Assembly: GCA_049600855.1 (NCBI GenBank)
Contig: JBMYQA010000058.1
Location: forward strand, 1-25,794
Direction of reading: 5' to 3'
Origin: JBMYQA01 sp049600855
GTDB taxonomy: Bacteria; Bacteroidota; Bacteroidia; Cytophagales; Flammeovirgaceae
DNA length: 25,794 nucleotides
Shown here: piece after piece, positions 21,890-25,794 of the stretch
Layout of the letters: the number at the start of each line of letters is the position of its first letter
Position numbering within the stretch: position 1 is the stretch's first letter
Notes under the pieces: generated by a model
Told to the model about the DNA's origin: nothing
The model's database searches: none
What the model saw: the letters and a program-made list of their open reading frames with translations, nothing else
Translations under genes and position numbers: made by a program

Positions 21890-22493
21890 TGTCATTCAAC
21901 AGTGAATCAGGGTCTTGTTCTTGTGCGTTTCCATTTCCAACAATTAAGTTAACAGTTTGCCATGTTTTTACAAAATACCCTTTTTTGATATCCCGCTTTG
22001 ATAATTCTTTTCCATTTACTTCTAGGGCAATCACATTTCTAAACTTATTAGGAATTTCCTTAATTTCTCCTAAAGTAAGTTTGGCCGTTTTGAGTTGTTC
22101 TTGTGCGTTTCGTATAGACTTAGAAATCATTCCTACTGGTATTTTTACCGTGGGTTGAGTGGTCGGATTCATGGTAATGTAAATTTTCCGATTTTCCTTC
22201 ACCTGAGAGTTAGCACTTGGGTTTTGACCAATTACAGTAGCTAATTCATAGGCAGCATTGTAAGTGTTGGTATCAATAATCTCGTAACGCAAGGAATGTT
22301 CTTCAAAGATAGTAGCGATCTCGCTTTCGGTTTTGCCAAGAACTTCTGGAACGGTAAGCAGTTCCCCATGATTAGTCGTAATGGGTAGGTATACGAAGAA
22401 AAAAAGCAAAACAACTACCGCAAAAATGAGTAACATGAAACTTAAATTGGCAATTAGTCCTGTCTTTGTATTCTCTTTCAGAAAATTCAGCAT
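21882..22493 (-). CDS. Membrane-anchored PASTA-domain protein (two PASTA repeats)
   Basis: A 203-residue protein, ATG 22493. One membrane helix (about 17-38, LSFMLLIFAVVVLLFFFVYL) is followed by PASTA 1 (LTVPEVLGKTESE, about 46-110) and PASTA 2 (VKIPVGMISKSIRNAQ, about 115-187) and an acidic end. The helix boundary YLPITTNHGELLTVP is nearly the same as in the next gene (YLPATTNHGQSLTVP), which shows an old tandem duplication. Its stop codon lies inside the start of the downstream paralogue, so both are made from one transcript with coupled translation. No TAnnTTTG box was found upstream. In Bacteroidota such genes often lie near D-Ala-D-Ala ligase, which is not in this window. Confidence 0.9.
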   Translation of the reverse strand: MLNFLKENTKTGLIANLSFMLLIFAVVVLLFFFVYLPITTNHGELLTVPEVLGKTESEIATIFEEHSLRYEIIDTNTYNAAYELATVIGQNPSANSQVKENRKIYITMNPTTQPTVKIPVGMISKSIRNAQEQLKTAKLTLGEIKEIPNKFRNVIALEVNGKELSKRDIKKGYFVKTWQTVNLIVGNGNAQEQDPDSLLNDND

Positions 22494-22912
22494 CTCTAAT
22501 GTAATTTTTTAAAACTAGCTGCAAAATAAACACATTCTTTCTTTACGTAGCGGATTTTAAAGGGTTATTTGTCAGATTCTTTGAATTTTGATTGTGTAGT
22601 GAACTAAAATGGTGTTGTCCGATGAGGTTGGAAAGGACAGAATAGCTTCTTGTAAGGTATCATAATAAAAAAATTGCTTTGGGTTTAAAAGGCCCAAAGC
22701 AATTAGAACAAAACGCTAAAAAGCAAACCACTAAAAACGGAGCGGTTCAGCTATACAATTAGGCAATGATTGAGCGGCCTGATTAGGTTAGCTCTTCTCT
22801 TTTCCTAAAAATAGGAAAATAACGATCTAGTGATCGAATATTTCATTGTGAGCGGCAATCTTGAGGTTTTGGCAAATATGCCATCCTCATAGAATGCACA
22901 CTACTTAGGCTT
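22494..22912. other. Intergenic region with several inverted repeats, 419 bases
   Basis: No credible gene. It contains the terminator at 22667-22704, an 8-bp perfect hairpin TTTTCCTA/TAGGAAAA (22800-22819) and a CGATC/GATCG stem (22823-22836). GAGCGG recurs three times (near 22740, 22772 and 22850). The part before 22665 must hold the start signals for the PASTA genes, but none was recognised. Confidence 0.45.
22667..22704 (-). terminator. Strong intrinsic terminator of the carbamoyltransferase cassette
   Basis: AATTGCTTTGGG (22672-22683) and CCCAAAGCAATT (22693-22704) form a perfect 12-bp stem with a 9-base loop. On the minus strand it ends in seven T residues (22673-22667). It should end the minus-strand transcript entering from the SxtJ-like gene and insulate the PASTA genes. 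Confidence 0.85.
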
Positions 22913-23281
22913 CTACCACATCTTCTCAAATGAAACCTTATCCATAGAGGTGTTCTTCTCTACCCACAAAGAATTGCTGTTATTCTTCAACATTAATGTG
23001 CTTTTACTCGAAAAGATTCTTGATAGCACTGCAAGTGGAAATAGGAATAAATAGAAAATCGTGCTCAACAAAATATTTGGTACGATAAAACTTAGCACTT
23101 TTGCAAGTTTCATCCACAAGAAGTCTATGAGCGTACTTATTCTGTCTGAGATGATTCCCAAAAGACCAATAATTAGAGAAGTATTTAAAGCCCATCTAAA
23201 ATCCAAGAAGAAAAATATAATTCCAAAGCCAACGGATATGATCAATACCGTTTTAACTGGGTTACTATTTTGTGCTTTCAT
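22913..23281 (-). CDS. SxtJ-like small membrane protein
   Basis: A 122-residue protein with two to four membrane segments (about 10-26, 33-45, 60-90), start MKAQNSNPVKTVLII. The N-terminal FGIIFFFLDFRW, the central GLLGIISDR and the end LWVEKNTSMDKVSFEKMW fit the SxtJ family, named from saxitoxin clusters, where the gene lies beside a carbamoyltransferase, as here. The biochemical role of SxtJ is unknown; association with the membrane and with the carbamoyltransferase is inferred from the conserved order. It starts five bases after the stop of the DUF5989 gene and is last in the cassette, ahead of a strong terminator. Confidence 0.78.
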   Translation of the reverse strand: MKAQNSNPVKTVLIISVGFGIIFFFLDFRWALNTSLIIGLLGIISDRISTLIDFLWMKLAKVLSFIVPNILLSTIFYLFLFPLAVLSRIFSSKSTLMLKNNSNSLWVEKNTSMDKVSFEKMW

Positions 23282-23286
23282 AAACC

Positions 23287-23436
23287 TTAAAATAACGTGT
23301 ATATAAATGGTGCAACAGCACTACTACCTCCAAATACGATTAATACACCTAACAGTAATAAAATTAAGACCATTGGTACTAACCAAAACTTCTTTCGCTC
23401 TTTTAAAAAGAGCCATAAATCTTTTAAAAACTCCAT
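23287..23436 (-). CDS. DUF5989 / SxtK-like 49-residue membrane protein
   Basis: A very short gene, ATG 23436 to TAA 23287, 49 residues. It begins MEFLKDLWLFLKERKKFWL, then one membrane helix (about 20-36, rich in Leu, Val and Ile), the motif FGGSSAVAPFIYTLF to the end. This is the typical form of DUF5989 proteins (SxtK in saxitoxin clusters), which nearly always sit beside SxtJ and a carbamoyltransferase. It lies two bases after the SGNH hydrolase stop and five before the SxtJ-like start, so it is clearly part of the same operon. Function unknown; probably a membrane subunit or adaptor. Confidence 0.88.
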   Translation of the reverse strand: MEFLKDLWLFLKERKKFWLVPMVLILLLLGVLIVFGGSSAVAPFIYTLF

Positions 23437-23438
23437 GA

Positions 23439-24809
23439 CTATTTAATTAAGTTTTGTTCTACTAATTCATTTCCAATGTACTTTGCTATTTCAGCATATC
23501 CATTTTCATTTGGATGCCCGTCGAATTTAAAAAAATATTTATCCTTAGGCACCAATTCAATAAAATAATCTGTCAACTCGAAATAGGTCAATTCATTTTG
23601 AAGAGCAATGTTTTGATAGATGGAATCAATGCCATTGTGTTCTTTCATAAAATCGTTAAACTGATCATTAGGAGTTCTTACAGTTGCGTGTCCTGTAAAG
23701 CTTGCCGTGGGCATATTTACAAAAACCAAATTAGCATTATGTTGAGTACATAAAGCTTTCATTTCTTTTAAATCTTTATCCATTGAATTAATGGCTAATT
23801 TCGTTGCAGGATGATCAGGATTATTGAATACAGTTGGCCTGTATGTGAGACTAACGTAATAGTTCAAGAGTCCTGGATTTAAATTACCAGTTTCAAATAA
23901 ATGCCTTACGCTATCAGACAATAAATCATATTGTTTTTTCTGAAGGTAATCGTATTTAGCTATTTTATTTTTTACGTCATTAATATTATTCTGTTTTAAG
24001 TCAATTGTATTGTTAGACTTTTTCTTCAACAGATTACCAAATGAGTATTTGCCATACGTTTTTACAATATGTTTTGCTTGGCTCTTAATAGAAGTGTTTT
24101 TTGCTTTTTTCGCTTTTTTACCACTACCACTATGTTCATATAATTGAGCTAAATCATCTAATTGCAAAACTCCAACCAAAACCAAGTCTGGTTTTAAAAG
24201 CGGTATGGCATTATTCATATACTCCAAATATTTAGTAGTATACTGCCCACCTTTTCCACAATTAATTACTTCGACATTCTCAAATTGATTTGAGTGCAAA
24301 TATTCTTGTAATTTTCTAGGCCAGCTATGTTCAATATTTACACCAAAGCCCATTGTCCAAGAGTCTCCAAAACATAAAATACGATACTTATCTCCTTTAT
24401 CGACACTAATTTCCCGATCTCTAATTCCTAAACTATTGGTAATGATTTTATAATCATACTCGATGGTTTTACTGGTAACAGTATAGTTTTTGGGAAAAAC
24501 AAGTCCTTGCTCACTCTGAGGAGTAGTCGTATCGTCACCCATACTTGCATTTATGCAAAACACGATACCCAAAAGAATGCCCATAAAAGCAGAGCTTAGT
24601 GCGACATCTTTTAATCGCTTATTTACCTTATTCTTACTGATGAGCATGATAAATATGATGCCCACAATGAATAGAAGCGTATACGCGATCCATACACTTT
24701 TAAAATCGACTACTGGAGTACCGCTATACAATAAGTAAAACGATAAGGGGTTCCAAAACAATAAGGCTAAAACAATGAAAAAGTTATATATTTTACTTTC
24801 GTTTTTCAT
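23439..24809 (-). CDS. Membrane-anchored SGNH/GDSL hydrolase
   Basis: A 456-residue protein from ATG 24809 (a GTG three bases earlier would overlap the upstream stop). Three membrane helices lie at about 7-29, 38-57 and 70-88. A linker follows, then the SGNH domain: block I CFGDSWTMGFG with nucleophile S150, a glycine in CGKGGQ, and the D430-x-H432 pair in FDGHPNENGY, so the catalytic Ser, Asp and His are present. Such enzymes remove or move acyl or other ester groups on glycans. Its place between a carbamoyltransferase and the SxtJ/DUF5989 genes suggests action on the same substrate, probably a surface or secreted sugar (inference). The domain likely faces the periplasm. Confidence 0.88.
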   Translation of the reverse strand: MKNESKIYNFFIVLALLFWNPLSFYLLYSGTPVVDFKSVWIAYTLLFIVGIIFIMLISKNKVNKRLKDVALSSAFMGILLGIVFCINASMGDDTTTPQSEQGLVFPKNYTVTSKTIEYDYKIITNSLGIRDREISVDKGDKYRILCFGDSWTMGFGVNIEHSWPRKLQEYLHSNQFENVEVINCGKGGQYTTKYLEYMNNAIPLLKPDLVLVGVLQLDDLAQLYEHSGSGKKAKKAKNTSIKSQAKHIVKTYGKYSFGNLLKKKSNNTIDLKQNNINDVKNKIAKYDYLQKKQYDLLSDSVRHLFETGNLNPGLLNYYVSLTYRPTVFNNPDHPATKLAINSMDKDLKEMKALCTQHNANLVFVNMPTASFTGHATVRTPNDQFNDFMKEHNGIDSIYQNIALQNELTYFELTDYFIELVPKDKYFFKFDGHPNENGYAEIAKYIGNELVEQNLIK

Positions 24810-24811
24810 CA

Positions 24812-25794
24812 CTAATCCATTTTAAATTTAACCATCCATTTGTCTTTGTTCTCCCAATCAGGTTGTTCTGTTTTACAGTATACAAAATCGTTGATTACTA
24901 AATAATCCATTTCTGTACTCATAAAACATCTATAAGCATCATAGGGGGTACAAACGATTGGTTCTCCACGCACATTAAAACTTGTATTTACAAGCAACCC
25001 ATAACCTGTTTGATTTTTAAACTCATTGATCAATCCCCAATACCTTGGATTAGTCTCTTTATGAACGGTCTGAATTCTTGCCGAAAAGTCTAGGTGAGTT
25101 ATTGATTGCACATCACTGCGCTCATGATATAATCGTTCCCATAAAGGTAAGTCATAATAGTTGTCGGGCAGCTCTTTTCTCCTACTCTCATCAACAGGAG
25201 CTACTAACAACATATATGGAGAGGCGGTATCCAAATCAAAGAAGTTTTGGCTTTCTTCTGCTAAAATCGATGGCGCAAAGGGTCTAAAGCCTTCTCTGTA
25301 TTTAATTTTAAGATTGAGTTTCTTTTGCATCTCAGGATTTCTAGCATCGCCCAAAATACTGCGATTCCCCAATGCCCTTGGCCCAAATTCCATTCGTCCT
25401 TGAAACCATCCTACCACATTCCCCTCCGAAATTTTTGATCCGATGAATTTGCATAGCTCAGCAAAATCGTCATATTTATTATAAACGGCTTTTGCTTTAC
25501 GACTCATCAATATTATCTCTTTGTCGGAGTAATCGGGGCCGAGATAGGTTCCGAACATTTTATCGTTTACTTCATCAGCGGCTCTTTCTTCCTCAAAATA
25601 CATGTAGTTTACAGCCAATGCTGCACCAAGCGAACCACCTGCATCTCCTGCTGCTGGTTGGATGTAAATGTTTTTAAATATTTTTTCTTTCAGAAGTTTC
25701 CCATTTGCTACACAATTCAAGGCTACACCTCCTGATAGGCAAAGATTATCCGAATTGGTAACCCGTTTGGCTTCTTTTGCCATTTTCAGCACGA
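24812..25794 (-). CDS. Carbamoyltransferase (NodU/CmcH/SxtI family), C-terminal part; runs off right edge
   Basis: The visible 327 residues are the C-terminal part of an O-carbamoyltransferase that puts a carbamoyl group from carbamoyl phosphate on a hydroxyl. The Kae1-like half ends with NLCLSGGVALNCVANGKL and AAGDAGGSLGAAL, which bind ATP and metal. The C-terminal domain has GWFQGRMEFGPRALGNRSIL, ARNPEMQKKLN, REGFRPFAPS and LLVNTSFNVRGEPIVCTP, all hallmarks of the family. The frame is still open at the last base, so about 250-300 N-terminal residues should lie outside. The stop codon is two bases from the SGNH hydrolase start. With SxtJ and DUF5989 this forms a cassette seen in saxitoxin clusters and, as far as I recall, in many Bacteroidota. 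Confidence 0.93.
   Translation of the reverse strand, partial: VLKMAKEAKRVTNSDNLCLSGGVALNCVANGKLLKEKIFKNIYIQPAAGDAGGSLGAALAVNYMYFEEERAADEVNDKMFGTYLGPDYSDKEIILMSRKAKAVYNKYDDFAELCKFIGSKISEGNVVGWFQGRMEFGPRALGNRSILGDARNPEMQKKLNLKIKYREGFRPFAPSILAEESQNFFDLDTASPYMLLVAPVDESRRKELPDNYYDLPLWERLYHERSDVQSITHLDFSARIQTVHKETNPRYWGLINEFKNQTGYGLLVNTSFNVRGEPIVCTPYDAYRCFMSTEMDYLVINDFVYCKTEQPDWENKDKWMVKFKMD

Overview
The window comes from an AT-rich bacterial chromosome, most likely a Bacteroidota of the Cytophagales type. Several gene starts sit behind the Bacteroidota -7 promoter box TAnnTTTG, start codons lack clear Shine-Dalgarno sequences, and family members point the same way: a TPR-SpoIIE phosphatase, a Bacteroidota-type PAP2-like membrane protein, PASTA membrane proteins without a kinase, and a papain-like protease with a DUF4384 tail. 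No phage, insertion sequence, CRISPR array, rRNA or tRNA gene was recognised.

Layout. 1-1710 (-) is the 5' part of carB, preceded by a promoter and a strong terminator hairpin inside its leader (probable attenuator). 2153-3864 (+) holds a DAO-type FAD oxidoreductase and a stand-alone receiver protein. 3994-6637 (-) holds a secreted M20 amidohydrolase, a DUF423 membrane protein and a COG3375-like acetyltransferase. 6737-7653 (-) is a small acidic protein and purQ. A divergent promoter pair then leads to a PAP2-like membrane protein (+). 8705-10653 (+) carries a secreted C1 protease, a perfect terminator, and a secreted protein made of SFPD repeats.

The most unusual part is 10917-13632 (+). 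A 117-residue peptide with helical ends and a central Ser/Thr stretch (a hydroxyl residue at almost every second position) is followed by a 205-bp, highly self-complementary element, then by a glycosyltransferase with polypeptide-GalNAc-transferase-like motifs (DSH, GGYD..M) and a UDP-sulfoquinovose-synthase-like enzyme; the last two genes overlap by ATGA. I propose that the enzymes make an activated (possibly sulfonated) sugar and put it on the peptide: a candidate O-glycosylated RiPP-like or secreted glycopeptide system. The link is inference from gene order and motifs.

13684-18115 (-) contains two signalling proteins: a HAMP-GAF-PAS sensor lacking any output domain and a TPR-transmembrane-SpoIIE phosphatase. 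18486-20016 (+) is a lipoprotein 5'-nucleotidase C-terminal domain, without its usual metallophosphatase, overlapping a methyltransferase. 20146-22493 (-) has an A-type Fe-S carrier, an unknown conserved-looking protein and two overlapping PASTA membrane proteins. 22913-25794 (-) is a carbamoyltransferase / SGNH hydrolase / DUF5989 / SxtJ-like cassette, resembling sxtI-J-K of saxitoxin clusters and probably working on a cell-surface or secreted glycan here; it continues beyond the right edge.
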